From contig JAKSUO010000058.1 in NCBI GenBank assembly GCA_024408895.1, forward strand, positions 1-7,526: DNA of 7,526 nucleotides. Direction: 5' to 3'. The notes beneath the pieces were generated by a model that did not search any database, was not told the origin of the DNA, and saw only the letters and a list, made by a program, of their open reading frames with translations. The DNA is from Alphaproteobacteria bacterium (lineage in GTDB: Bacteria; Pseudomonadota; Alphaproteobacteria; RF32; CAG-239). Positions 1-6,370 of this stretch are shown here, piece by piece. Made by a program: the position numbers and the translations under genes. Within the stretch, counting starts at the first letter, position 1; every line of letters starts with the position of its first letter.

Positions 1-2
1 AT

Positions 3-1202
3 TTCATTAATGATACAAAATATAATAAATATAACACCACATCCAAAGATGGTCGTTATGATACTTATATGGTTAATCCGGCATACACATCGGTAATGCA
101 TGATATTAAGCTGACATCCCGTGGCGGCGCCCGCTTAAGCGATGTTTTGCCAAACTTTATCATTAAGTCAATTTACCTTTCTACCAATGATAAAGATGAT
201 ACGCTTACGAATTTCACATTCCAACACGCAGGCGCAACTGTGACTTGTGGTGGAGGAAGTTGTCCGGAAAGCAATACTTCTCCTTGGGCTTCGCCATACA
301 CCGGTTATATTCCGGCACCACAATGCCCACCGGGATATTCACGCGTTTTGACCTTTACTCCGGTTAGTATGTATATGGCTCAAGCCGGACAGTTAACGTA
401 TAACGAAACAACAGGCGCAGGCGCAAATCATTATACTGTGGAAGAAGACTTAATGACTTTGAACGGCGAATATTACAAAACGGATACTGTGGAAAATCAA
501 GCTAAAATAGAAGAGATAACCCCAATGTATCGTCGTGCCAAACTGAAACTTGGCGAAGAAAGTGTCCACTCAATGGATTTATCTACCAGTGGCAGCACTT
601 ATGCCGACGGTTATAGTAATGTTACACACTATGTGTCTGATGTTAAGGGTTTGGAAGTCGCCGGTGTGAGCGATGATTACAGCACAAATTATCCGTATGT
701 TTTAACAGCTGGTAGTAAAGACCAATCGGCAATGCCGTTCACTTTCCAACAAAACACTTGGCTGAAAACTTTGAGTGTGCCAATGTGTGCCGAAGCAGCC
801 ACAGTTTATGGCAGTTCTGCATGCCAAAACCATTACATACGAAGCTGGGCGCTGTTAATGGGATTTGTCTATACCCAAGACATTTATAGAAAGTATTTGG
901 TAGATACAAATTTAAGAAAAGCCAACGATTTGTTATACTGGAATGTGTTCCCTGTTACCAAAGGTTCTTTGGAAGGTACGGCAACAACCTATTGTTACTT
1001 CAACCGTTCTAATATGAGCACAACATCTGATACCGGTGAAGGCGCAGATACTTTCATCAATGGTTATAACAAATACTTTTCCGAAGATAAATACCTGTCT
1101 TTGGAAGATTCCAACATGCCAACCGGCTACAACAAAGTGGATGGCGCATACAAAGAACGCTTAAATAATCCTACGTTGAAATACACCAAAAAAAAAAAAT
1201 AA
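3..1202 (+). CDS. C-terminal part of a probable cell-surface or pilus-tip-like protein (5' end outside window)
   Basis: The reading frame is open from the left edge of the window. The ATG at 69 is preceded by 22 further in-frame codons with no stop and has no convincing ribosome binding site, so it is an internal Met and the gene is 5'-truncated. About 399 residues are visible. They are rich in Thr, Ser, Tyr, Asn and Gly and contain six cysteines (60, 65, 86, 240, 252 and 309, counted from the ATG at 69), which suits a disulfide-bonded exported protein. No membrane segment is visible in this part. Segments such as QCPPGYSRV (85-93) and TTYCYF (306-311) recall the C-terminal regions of PilV-like minor pilins or shufflon tip proteins, but this is a weak impression. 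If that is right, the missing N-terminus would carry a prepilin-type signal. The protein ends KYTKKKK, encoded by a 12-A run directly before the TAA stop. It converges on the minus-strand block and has its own terminator. That it is coding is fairly certain; its function is not. Confidence 0.8.
   Translation, partial: FINDTKYNKYNTTSKDGRYDTYMVNPAYTSVMHDIKLTSRGGARLSDVLPNFIIKSIYLSTNDKDDTLTNFTFQHAGATVTCGGGSCPESNTSPWASPYTGYIPAPQCPPGYSRVLTFTPVSMYMAQAGQLTYNETTGAGANHYTVEEDLMTLNGEYYKTDTVENQAKIEEITPMYRRAKLKLGEESVHSMDLSTSGSTYADGYSNVTHYVSDVKGLEVAGVSDDYSTNYPYVLTAGSKDQSAMPFTFQQNTWLKTLSVPMCAEAATVYGSSACQNHYIRSWALLMGFVYTQDIYRKYLVDTNLRKANDLLYWNVFPVTKGSLEGTATTYCYFNRSNMSTTSDTGEGADTFINGYNKYFSEDKYLSLEDSNMPTGYNKVDGAYKERLNNPTLKYTKKKK
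1188..1199 (+). repeat. 12-base poly-A tract at the 3' end of the surface-protein gene
   Basis: Twelve consecutive A encode the four C-terminal lysines and are followed at once by the TAA stop. A change of one base would alter the last residues. One A fewer reads on through the terminator region to a TGA near 1275. One A more adds about ten residues. Runs of this length are prone to replication slippage, transcriptional slippage and sequencing error. Confidence 0.9.
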
Positions 1203-1213
1203 AAACGGCGAAA

Positions 1214-1248
1214 AAAAAGAGGTCTGTGTTAATCACAGACCTTTTTTT
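1214..1248. terminator. Bidirectional intrinsic terminator between convergent genes
   Basis: A perfect 8-bp G/C-containing stem pairs GGTCTGTG (1221-1228) with CACAGACC (1234-1241) around the 5-base loop TTAAT. It is flanked by an A-rich stretch on the left (1211-1220) and seven T on the right (1242-1248), so the stem can extend by A-U and G-U pairs. Read on either strand it gives a hairpin followed by a U tract. It can therefore end both the plus-strand gene, whose stop is about 20 bases away, and the minus-strand yebC-ruvC transcript, whose stop is at 1297. Confidence 0.92.
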
Positions 1249-1296
1249 GATATTATCGTATGTTACAAACAATTATGAAAAAAAAGCTCTCGCCAA

Positions 1297-1773
1297 TTAT
1301 CGTTCCGCCGTGCGGTAATGACTGCGGGTAATGGCCATCGCCAAAGCATCGGAAGAGTCATTATTCTTAGGGGCGCACCCCGGCAACAAAATTTTAATCA
1401 TGGTTTCAACTTGGGATTTTTCAGCATGCCCTACCCCGACTAACGCCTTTTTCACCTTGTTCGGCTCAAATTCATACAGCGGAATATGATTATAACCCGC
1501 CGCCAAAATCACCACGCCACGAGCCATACTTAACTTTAAAGAACTCTCCGGATTTTTATTTAAAAACGTTTTTTCTATCGCCGCTTCTGTTGGTTGATAC
1601 GTTGCAATCACCTCGCACAAAGTGCGAAAAATAATGTCCAACCGCTCCTCTATCGGCATTTTGGCATCAGTAGGAATAAAACCGTCCGCAATATATTGCA
1701 GACGGTTTCCGTTTGCTTCAATCACACCCCAGCCGGTTGACGATAAACTCGGATCCAAGCCTAAGATGCGCAT
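1297..1773 (-). CDS. ruvC: Crossover junction endodeoxyribonuclease RuvC
   Basis: RuvC is the Holliday junction resolvase. As a dimer it nicks two opposing strands of four-way junctions, normally working with the RuvAB branch-migration motor in recombinational repair. The 158-aa product begins MRILGLDPSL, the family N-terminus with catalytic Asp7. The other acidic metal ligands are visible as Glu67 (in AAIEKTF) and Asp139 and Asp142 (in NNDSSDALAMA). The conserved VGVGHAEKSQV segment lies at 112-122. It is a little shorter than E. coli RuvC (173 aa), mainly at the C-terminus, but no catalytic residue is missing. The ATG at 1773 lies 3 bases after the yebC stop, and its ribosome binding site (GGAGG at 1785-1789, 11-base spacer) lies inside the end of yebC, so the two are probably translationally coupled. 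The usual partners ruvA and ruvB do not follow; a terminator does. Identification is very secure. Confidence 0.97.
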   Translation of the reverse strand: MRILGLDPSLSSTGWGVIEANGNRLQYIADGFIPTDAKMPIEERLDIIFRTLCEVIATYQPTEAAIEKTFLNKNPESSLKLSMARGVVILAAGYNHIPLYEFEPNKVKKALVGVGHAEKSQVETMIKILLPGCAPKNNDSSDALAMAITRSHYRTAER

Positions 1774-1776
1774 ATA

Positions 1777-2532
1777 TTATTCAGCCTCCAACTGCGCCAT
1801 TACATCATCAGATATTTCCGCATTGTGATAAACGTGCTGAACATCTTCGTCCTCTTCCAACGCATCAATAAAATCTAAGAATTTGCGCGCGGTTTCAACA
1901 TCGGTGATATCAACCTTAACCACAGGTTTCCAATCCAAACGAGAGGCCGACGGTGTGCCGTATTTTGCCTCTAAAGCCGATGTTACAGCTGACAAATCAT
2001 CCGGCAAAGTTTCAATGTTGTGCGTTTCTTCATCAGAAACGACATCATTAGCACCGGCTTCCAAAGCAGCTTCAAACATTTCATCCGCGCCGGTTGTTGC
2101 CGCCGGATATTCAATATAGCCGATACGTTCAAAATTAAACACCACAGAACCGCTTTCACCCATCTGACCGCCACGCTTGCCGAAAATTGTGCGAACATTG
2201 CCTGCCGTGCGATTTTTATTGTCCGTTAAGGCTTCAACAATCACCGACACTTTATTCGGTGAAAAACCTTCGTAACGCATAGTCACAAAATCGGCACCGC
2301 CGGCAACGGTTGTTGCTTTGACTATCGCACGTTCAATATTATCTTTCGGCATACTCTCCGCACGAGCCGCTTGAATTGCTAAACGCAAGCGAGGATTTTT
2401 ATCAGGTTCAGGCAAACCGCTTTTGGCCGCCACGGTAATTTCACGCGCCAACTTTGCAAAAACGCGAGCCTTTTTCGCGTCTTGAGCACCTTTTCTATAC
2501 ATAATATTTTTAAATTGCGAATGTCCTGACAT
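1777..2532 (-). CDS. yebC: YebC/PmpR (TACO1) family translation factor or regulator
   Basis: This is a YebC/TACO1-family cytoplasmic protein of 251 aa, a normal length. It was long annotated as a transcriptional regulator (PmpR). More recent work assigns family members a ribosome-associated role in relieving stalling at proline-rich stretches. Family signatures are clear: MSGHSQFKNI...RKGAQDAKK at the N-terminus (usually MAGHSKWxNIxxRKxxQD), MPKDNIERAI (61-70), TDNKNRT (103-109) and the acidic C-terminal segment LEEDEDVQHVYHN (225-237). The start at 2532 is fixed by the family N-terminus and by a strong ribosome binding site, AAGAGGAGA (2539-2547), 6 bases upstream. It is the first gene of a pair with ruvC, a common neighbour, and has its own likely promoter upstream. 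The residues at 6-12 (QFKNIMY) depart slightly from the usual KWANIKH. Confidence 0.95.
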   Translation of the reverse strand: MSGHSQFKNIMYRKGAQDAKKARVFAKLAREITVAAKSGLPEPDKNPRLRLAIQAARAESMPKDNIERAIVKATTVAGGADFVTMRYEGFSPNKVSVIVEALTDNKNRTAGNVRTIFGKRGGQMGESGSVVFNFERIGYIEYPAATTGADEMFEAALEAGANDVVSDEETHNIETLPDDLSAVTSALEAKYGTPSASRLDWKPVVKVDITDVETARKFLDFIDALEEDEDVQHVYHNAEISDDVMAQLEAE

Positions 2533-2538
2533 AAAGTA

Positions 2539-2547
2539 TCTCCTCTT
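2539..2547 (-). promoter_or_regulatory. Ribosome binding site of yebC
   Basis: Read on the minus strand this is AAGAGGAGA, 6 bases before the yebC ATG. It is the strongest Shine-Dalgarno sequence in the window. The same sequence with the same spacing recurs inside the 5' end of the methyltransferase gene (about 6313-6321). Confidence 0.8.
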
Positions 2548-2559
2548 AACTATAAGTTT

Positions 2560-2588
2560 ATTATAGCGTTTTTATAACTTAATTTCAT
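2560..2588 (-). promoter_or_regulatory. Probable sigma70-type promoter of yebC-ruvC
   Basis: On the minus strand a perfect -10 box TATAAT (2565-2560) is preceded, with a 17-base spacer, by ATGAAA (2588-2583), which matches the -35 consensus TTGACA at four of six positions. The expected transcription start near 2553 would give a leader of about 20 bases ending in the strong yebC ribosome binding site. The promoter falls in the 92-base gap after the DEAD-like gene, the second-largest gap in the minus-strand block to carry such signals along with that before ftsH. Confidence 0.6.
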
Positions 2589-2600
2589 ATAAATATTCAA

Positions 2601-2619
2601 GTTTTTTTTGCAAAAAAAC
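2601..2619. repeat. Short A/T palindrome after the DEAD-like gene
   Basis: A run of eight T, then G-C, then seven A forms a near-perfect inverted repeat with no loop, 6 bases beyond the DEAD-like gene stop. It could form a weak cruciform, or a poor terminator-like element in either direction. It lacks the G/C stem of a proper intrinsic terminator, so I do not call it one. Confidence 0.5.
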
Positions 2620-2624
2620 ACATT

Positions 2625-3476
2625 TTATTGGTTATCTTCGGCAAGTTCAATTTTACTCAGCAAAAATGCCGGCGTGTTGCGACCAAATGTGTGATATTTT
2701 TTAGCCAGATGTAATGCTTCAAAATCTTGCTCGCTTTCTTTTTTCGCTGACTTAGCTTTTTTGCTTGTTTTTTTCACTACCTCCGATTCCGAATTGTCCG
2801 AAACCGCCGTTTTGGCCGTTGTAACAGGCGCATTTTGGCTCGGAGCGTTTTCTTCTTGAACGGCCTCCTGCTCTTTTGCCTTGTCTATCTTAAATTCTTC
2901 CGGCGTTTTCAATATCTTATCCAAAATGCTCTGCGTTTCTTTGGAACGGCGATTGGTATATATGATATTTTGTTTATCTGCCGGCAAAACCTCTAAAATT
3001 TTTTCCAAATTTTCCAACTGGTGCAGTTTTTTTATCAAATTAATGTCATCAACAACCAAAATATTAATTTGCGACAAATCAACTTCTTCTTCTTTAAGCA
3101 AGTCAACCAGCAAATTCGGCGAAGCTATAATAACATTGGCCTCGTTGTCAATATCTTCCTCGTTTTCGGTAACCGTGCTTTCGGTAATTTCGTGATATTT
3201 ATTGAACACGGCAAACCTATCGGAAACATTAACCGATTGCTTGGAATTACCTGTGATAATCAAAATGTTCTGCGCCTCATGGCGTGAAATAATATCTATC
3301 AGCGGAAAAACATACGAACACGTTTTACCACAAACAGCCGGTGCAATCGTGAAAACATCTTTCCCCGCCAAAATAGACGGTATGACATCAGCCTGAACGG
3401 TTGTCGGCACTGTTATACCGGCCTCCTTTATCGCTTTGATTGTTTTTTCGCTCAATCCTAATTCTGTGAAATCCAT
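2625..3476 (-). CDS. Degenerate DEAD-box helicase-like protein with only the first RecA domain and a charged tail
   Basis: The 283-aa product begins like a DEAD-box RNA helicase. A Q-motif region runs from Phe3 to Gln28 (FTELGLSEKTI...GITVPTTVQ), followed by IPSILAGKDVFTIAP. The ATP-binding and catalytic motifs are eroded. Motif I reads APAVCGKT (45-52) where AxTGxGKT is expected. Motif II reads VVDDIN (141-146) in place of VLDEAD. The SAT motif position reads TNR (174-176). Motif Ia is unrecognisable. The second RecA domain (motifs IV-VI) is absent. After about residue 192 there is a low-complexity Glu/Lys/Ala/Ser tail (about 193-252), then a last segment with YHTFGRNTPAF (261-271). The frame is intact, and a ribosome binding site (AAGAAGG, 3481-3487) lies 4 bases before the ATG, so it looks expressed and not a decayed gene. 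It starts 13 bases after the ftsH stop, probably on the same transcript. RNA binding without ATP-driven unwinding is plausible but is inference. It could also be a lineage-specific scaffold protein. Confidence 0.85.
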   Translation of the reverse strand: MDFTELGLSEKTIKAIKEAGITVPTTVQADVIPSILAGKDVFTIAPAVCGKTCSYVFPLIDIISRHEAQNILIITGNSKQSVNVSDRFAVFNKYHEITESTVTENEEDIDNEANVIIASPNLLVDLLKEEEVDLSQINILVVDDINLIKKLHQLENLEKILEVLPADKQNIIYTNRRSKETQSILDKILKTPEEFKIDKAKEQEAVQEENAPSQNAPVTTAKTAVSDNSESEVVKKTSKKAKSAKKESEQDFEALHLAKKYHTFGRNTPAFLLSKIELAEDNQ

Positions 3477-3489
3477 TTTACCTTCTTTC

Positions 3490-5361
3490 TTATATTTCCG
3501 GAATGGAAACCTTGGTTTGTTTTTCCGGTGGCACCGGTGTCTGCTCTCGGCGATTCAACGGCTTGCCGGCCACAACTTCTTTAATTTCCTCTCCGCTCAA
3601 TGTTTCATACTCTATCAGAGCTTGAGCCAAACGTTCAAGTTCTTTATCATATTTTTTCAAAATGTTTGTTGCCTCATCATGCGCTTCTGTCAGAAAACGC
3701 TTAATTTCGGAATCAACCAAACGTGCCGTATCCTCACTCATATTCTTATTCTGCGTAACGGCTCGTCCCAAGAAAACTTCATTGGAATTTTCGGCATATA
3801 AAACAGGGCCCAATAAATCGCTCATACCCCATTCTGTCACCATGGAACGCGCTAAATTTGTTGCCGAAGCAATATCAGCCGATGCACCGGAAGTAACCTT
3901 ATTATAACCGAATTTAAGTTCTTCACTGGCACGCCCGCCCATGCAGATAACCAAACGCGACAACATCTTCGCACGCGTATATGAATATTGGTCTTTTTCC
4001 GGCAACTGTTGAACCATGCCTAAAGCCCGACCGCGCGGAATGATTGTGGCTTTGTGTATCGGATCGGTTTCCGACACATGTAAAGAACAAACAGCGTGTC
4101 CCGCTTCATGATATGCCGTCAGTTTCTTTTCTTCCTCGTCCATTGCCATTGACTTGCGCTCATTTCCCATTAGCACCTTATCTTTGGCATTGTCAAAATC
4201 TTCGGCCGTGACTTTGCGCTTGTTGCGACGCGCCGCCAACAATGCCGCCTCATTCACCAAATTGGCCAAATCCGCACCCGAAAAACCAGGTGTACCACGC
4301 GCCACAACCGATAAATCAACATCACGCGCCAACGGTACTTTGCGTGCATGCACATGCAAAATAGCTTCACGACCCTTAATATCCGGATTGCTGACAACAA
4401 CCTGACGATCAAAACGCCCCGGACGAAGTAAAGCCGGATCAAGAACATCGGGACGGTTCGTTGCGGCAATTAAAATAACATTCTCATTGGCCTCAAAGCC
4501 GTCCATTTCAACCAACAACTGATTAAGTGTCTGCTCACGCTCGTCATTGCCACCGCCAAGTCCGGCACCACGATGCCGACCAACCGCATCTATTTCATCA
4601 ATAAACAATATACATGGCGAATGTTTTTTGGCTTGTTCAAACATATCTCTGACACGGGAAGCTCCCACGCCGACAAACATTTCCACAAAATCAGAACCGG
4701 ATATTGAGAAAAACGGCACATTGGCCTCGCCGGCCACCGCCTTCGCCAACAGCGTTTTACCTGTTCCCGGAGGGCCAACCAACAAAACACCCTTTGGAAT
4801 TTTACCGCCTAAACGCTGAAATTTCATCGGATCTTTCAGAAAATCAATTATTTCTTCAAGTTCTTGCTTAGATTCATCGGCACCCGCAACATCAGCAAAA
4901 GTCACTTTCTTATTGTTTTCAATCAGACGAGCCCGCGATTTACCAAAACTTAAAGCCTTGTTATTACCGGCAGAGGCTTGACGCATAAAGAAAATCCACA
5001 CGCCAATCAACAAAATCATCGGAAACCACGAGATTAGAATATTCCAAAAAGTTCCTTCAGAAGTATCTTTGGGTTGCGCTTCCACCTTCACATTATTTTC
5101 CAATAACGTATCAACTATTGTCGGACTGTACGGAGCAACCGTAGAAAACTTACGTCCGTCGGTTGTCTGTCCGTAAATTTCCGGTCCGGTAATCGTAACA
5201 TTGGCAACGTGTTTATCCTTAACTCTATTCATAAAATCAGAAAAAGCTAAAGTTTCCGTACCGCCGACAGCCGATAAATTTTGATTATCCGTGTAACCGA
5301 AAATCATTGTTAAAACAATAATCGCTATTGCCCATATGAGCAGATTTTTTCCAAATTTCAT
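3490..5361 (-). CDS. ftsH: ATP-dependent zinc metalloprotease FtsH
   Basis: FtsH is the membrane-anchored hexameric AAA+ protease that extracts and degrades misfolded membrane proteins and short-lived regulators. The 623-aa product has the full layout. A first transmembrane segment (about 7-22) is followed by a periplasmic domain (about 24-103) and a second transmembrane segment (about 106-127). The AAA+ domain has Walker A GPPGTGKT (196-203), the pore motif FVGVG (229-233), Walker B ILFIDEID (251-258) and second-region-of-homology arginines in RPGRFDR (313-319). The M41 peptidase domain has HEAGH (418-422) and a probable third zinc ligand, Asp496, in SGASADI. No key residue is missing. The ribosome binding site AAGGAAA (5366-5372) lies 4 bases before the ATG. 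In many proteobacteria ftsH follows tilS; here it follows a DNA methyltransferase. The DEAD-like gene follows 13 bases downstream. Confidence 0.98.
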   Translation of the reverse strand: MKFGKNLLIWAIAIIVLTMIFGYTDNQNLSAVGGTETLAFSDFMNRVKDKHVANVTITGPEIYGQTTDGRKFSTVAPYSPTIVDTLLENNVKVEAQPKDTSEGTFWNILISWFPMILLIGVWIFFMRQASAGNNKALSFGKSRARLIENNKKVTFADVAGADESKQELEEIIDFLKDPMKFQRLGGKIPKGVLLVGPPGTGKTLLAKAVAGEANVPFFSISGSDFVEMFVGVGASRVRDMFEQAKKHSPCILFIDEIDAVGRHRGAGLGGGNDEREQTLNQLLVEMDGFEANENVILIAATNRPDVLDPALLRPGRFDRQVVVSNPDIKGREAILHVHARKVPLARDVDLSVVARGTPGFSGADLANLVNEAALLAARRNKRKVTAEDFDNAKDKVLMGNERKSMAMDEEEKKLTAYHEAGHAVCSLHVSETDPIHKATIIPRGRALGMVQQLPEKDQYSYTRAKMLSRLVICMGGRASEELKFGYNKVTSGASADIASATNLARSMVTEWGMSDLLGPVLYAENSNEVFLGRAVTQNKNMSEDTARLVDSEIKRFLTEAHDEATNILKKYDKELERLAQALIEYETLSGEEIKEVVAGKPLNRREQTPVPPEKQTKVSIPEI

Positions 5362-5392
5362 TTAATTTCCTTATTCTTAATTATAAATATAC

Positions 5393-5426
5393 ATCATATA
5401 TATGCCGTAAAAAGTGAAAACACAAG
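5393..5426 (-). promoter_or_regulatory. Possible promoter of ftsH
   Basis: On the minus strand a -10-like TATGAT (5398-5393) is preceded, with a 16-base spacer, by TTTTCA (5420-5415), a four-of-six match to the -35 consensus. Overlapping it, CTTGTG (5426-5421), then 13 bases, then CGGCATAT (5407-5400) loosely recalls heat-shock sigma32 promoters, which drive ftsH in E. coli. Both readings are weak and the region is simply A/T-rich. I see no intrinsic terminator between the methyltransferase stop and ftsH, so read-through from upstream is likely as well. Confidence 0.35.
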
Positions 5427-5437
5427 TTTTTTCTGAC

Positions 5438-6370
5438 TTAGCCACCGCCGACATGCCGTCCTTTAAACACACCATCTTCATAGCCTTGTATGTCCGGTTT
5501 TTGCTCGGCTATTTCCAACCGTTTAATCGCCAAAGCCGCATACTTTCTCTCACGTTCAATGCCCAAAAAACGACGCTTTAACTTTTTAGCCACAACAGCG
5601 GTTGTTCCGGAACCGACAAACGGATCAAACACCATATCACCTTCATTACTGGAAGCTAAAATCAACTTAGCTATAAGTTTTTCCGGCTTTTGGGTCGGAT
5701 GATCGGTATTTTCCGGCATGGACCAGAAAGGTATTGTAATGTCCGTCCAAATATTTGACGGCGCTGTATATCTGATTTTTTGCCCGTCTTTTTCATGCCA
5801 ATCTTTCGGATTGCCGCCACCATCACGATAAGGTGCCAACACACGGTGTTCCACTTTTACCGCATCCAAATTAAACGTATATTCATCCGACTTGGTGCAA
5901 AACCACACATCTTCCAAGCAATTTTTCCAATTATTTTTTGCAGCTCGGCCCTTTTCCCGCTCCCAAGAAATACGGTTGCGCAAAATAAAATATTTGCGTG
6001 CCACTTGCGGAACAACTATGGAAGTCTGCCAATCCGAACATATATAAATGCTGGCATGAGGTTTCATAATCCGGTATAATTTGGAAAGCCATTTATCAAG
6101 CCACAGACAATATTCATCCGCATTCATCTGCCGAAAAATATTTTTTCCGAAATTCTTTGTCAGATTATACGGAGGATCCACAATCACCAAATCGGCAAAA
6201 TCATCCGGGATATAACGCAACGCATAAAAAGTATCTTGCATTATAATTTGATTATCTAAGGAAAAATCGTGATTTTGCGGTGAAAACTTAAGCGTTTTCT
6301 CAGCACAGAGTATCTCCTCTTTAAGAGAAAGCCTTATCGTTTTGTTTCGTGCCACACTTTTTTTTATCAC
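5438..6370 (-). CDS. DNA methyltransferase, DPPY type (N6-adenine or N4-cytosine), apparently orphan
   Basis: This is an S-adenosylmethionine-dependent, site-specific DNA methyltransferase of the N4/N6 family. The catalytic motif DPPYNL lies at 65-70. The AdoMet-binding motif DPFVGSGTT (249-257) comes after it and follows HPTQKP (224-229), so the catalytic motif precedes the AdoMet motif, as in the beta-class enzymes. The order and spacing resemble E. coli YhdJ and M.HinfI/CcrM-like enzymes. DPPY points to N6-adenine, and the target site cannot be read from sequence. No restriction gene is adjacent. The annotated start is GTG at 6370, overlapping the HPr stop as GTGA, with an in-frame stop just upstream and only a weak ribosome binding site. 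The first 30 or so residues (MIKKSVARNK...) do not look like family sequence. A strong ribosome binding site (6313-6322) lies inside the gene before GTG 6306, which is out of frame by one base. The true N-terminus may therefore be shorter, or a small indel may be present. Confidence 0.93.
   Translation of the reverse strand: MIKKSVARNKTIRLSLKEEILCAEKTLKFSPQNHDFSLDNQIIMQDTFYALRYIPDDFADLVIVDPPYNLTKNFGKNIFRQMNADEYCLWLDKWLSKLYRIMKPHASIYICSDWQTSIVVPQVARKYFILRNRISWEREKGRAAKNNWKNCLEDVWFCTKSDEYTFNLDAVKVEHRVLAPYRDGGGNPKDWHEKDGQKIRYTAPSNIWTDITIPFWSMPENTDHPTQKPEKLIAKLILASSNEGDMVFDPFVGSGTTAVVAKKLKRRFLGIERERKYAALAIKRLEIAEQKPDIQGYEDGVFKGRHVGGG
6313..6322 (-). promoter_or_regulatory. Strong Shine-Dalgarno-like sequence inside the methyltransferase 5' end
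   Basis: On the minus strand AAAGAGGAGA is followed after 6 bases by a GTG (6306-6304). From GAGGAG through the start codon, this segment matches the yebC start region at 14 of 16 positions, with identical spacing. The GTG is out of the methyltransferase frame and opens only 16 codons. It may mark the original start of the gene, or it may be chance from the Lys-Glu-Glu-Ile codons. Confidence 0.4.

Noticed and set aside
69..71. ATG at 69 as the true start of the plus-strand gene
   Set aside because: The frame is open through to the window edge with similar composition, and there is no ribosome binding site before this ATG.
2625..3476. Annotation as an active RNA helicase (RhlE/DeaD type)
   Set aside because: The DEAD and SAT motifs are altered and the second RecA domain is missing, so helicase activity is not supported.
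4154..4819. Open frames of 66-90 codons on both strands inside ftsH, and similar ones inside yebC, the methyltransferase and the PTS genes
   Set aside because: They lie wholly within well-identified genes in other frames, have no family resemblance or ribosome binding sites, and are explained as shadows.
5411..5437. Terminator between the methyltransferase and ftsH
   Set aside because: Only a 5-bp A/T-rich stem (AAAAC/GTTTT) can be drawn, too weak for an intrinsic terminator.
6239..6241. ATG at 6241 (Met44) as the methyltransferase start
   Set aside because: It has no ribosome binding site, and the preceding residues LDNQII align with the start of the conserved core in related enzymes.
5438..6370. 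A restriction-modification or defence island
   Set aside because: Only a methyltransferase is present; all neighbours are housekeeping or regulatory genes and no nuclease, integrase or toxin is visible apart from RuvC.
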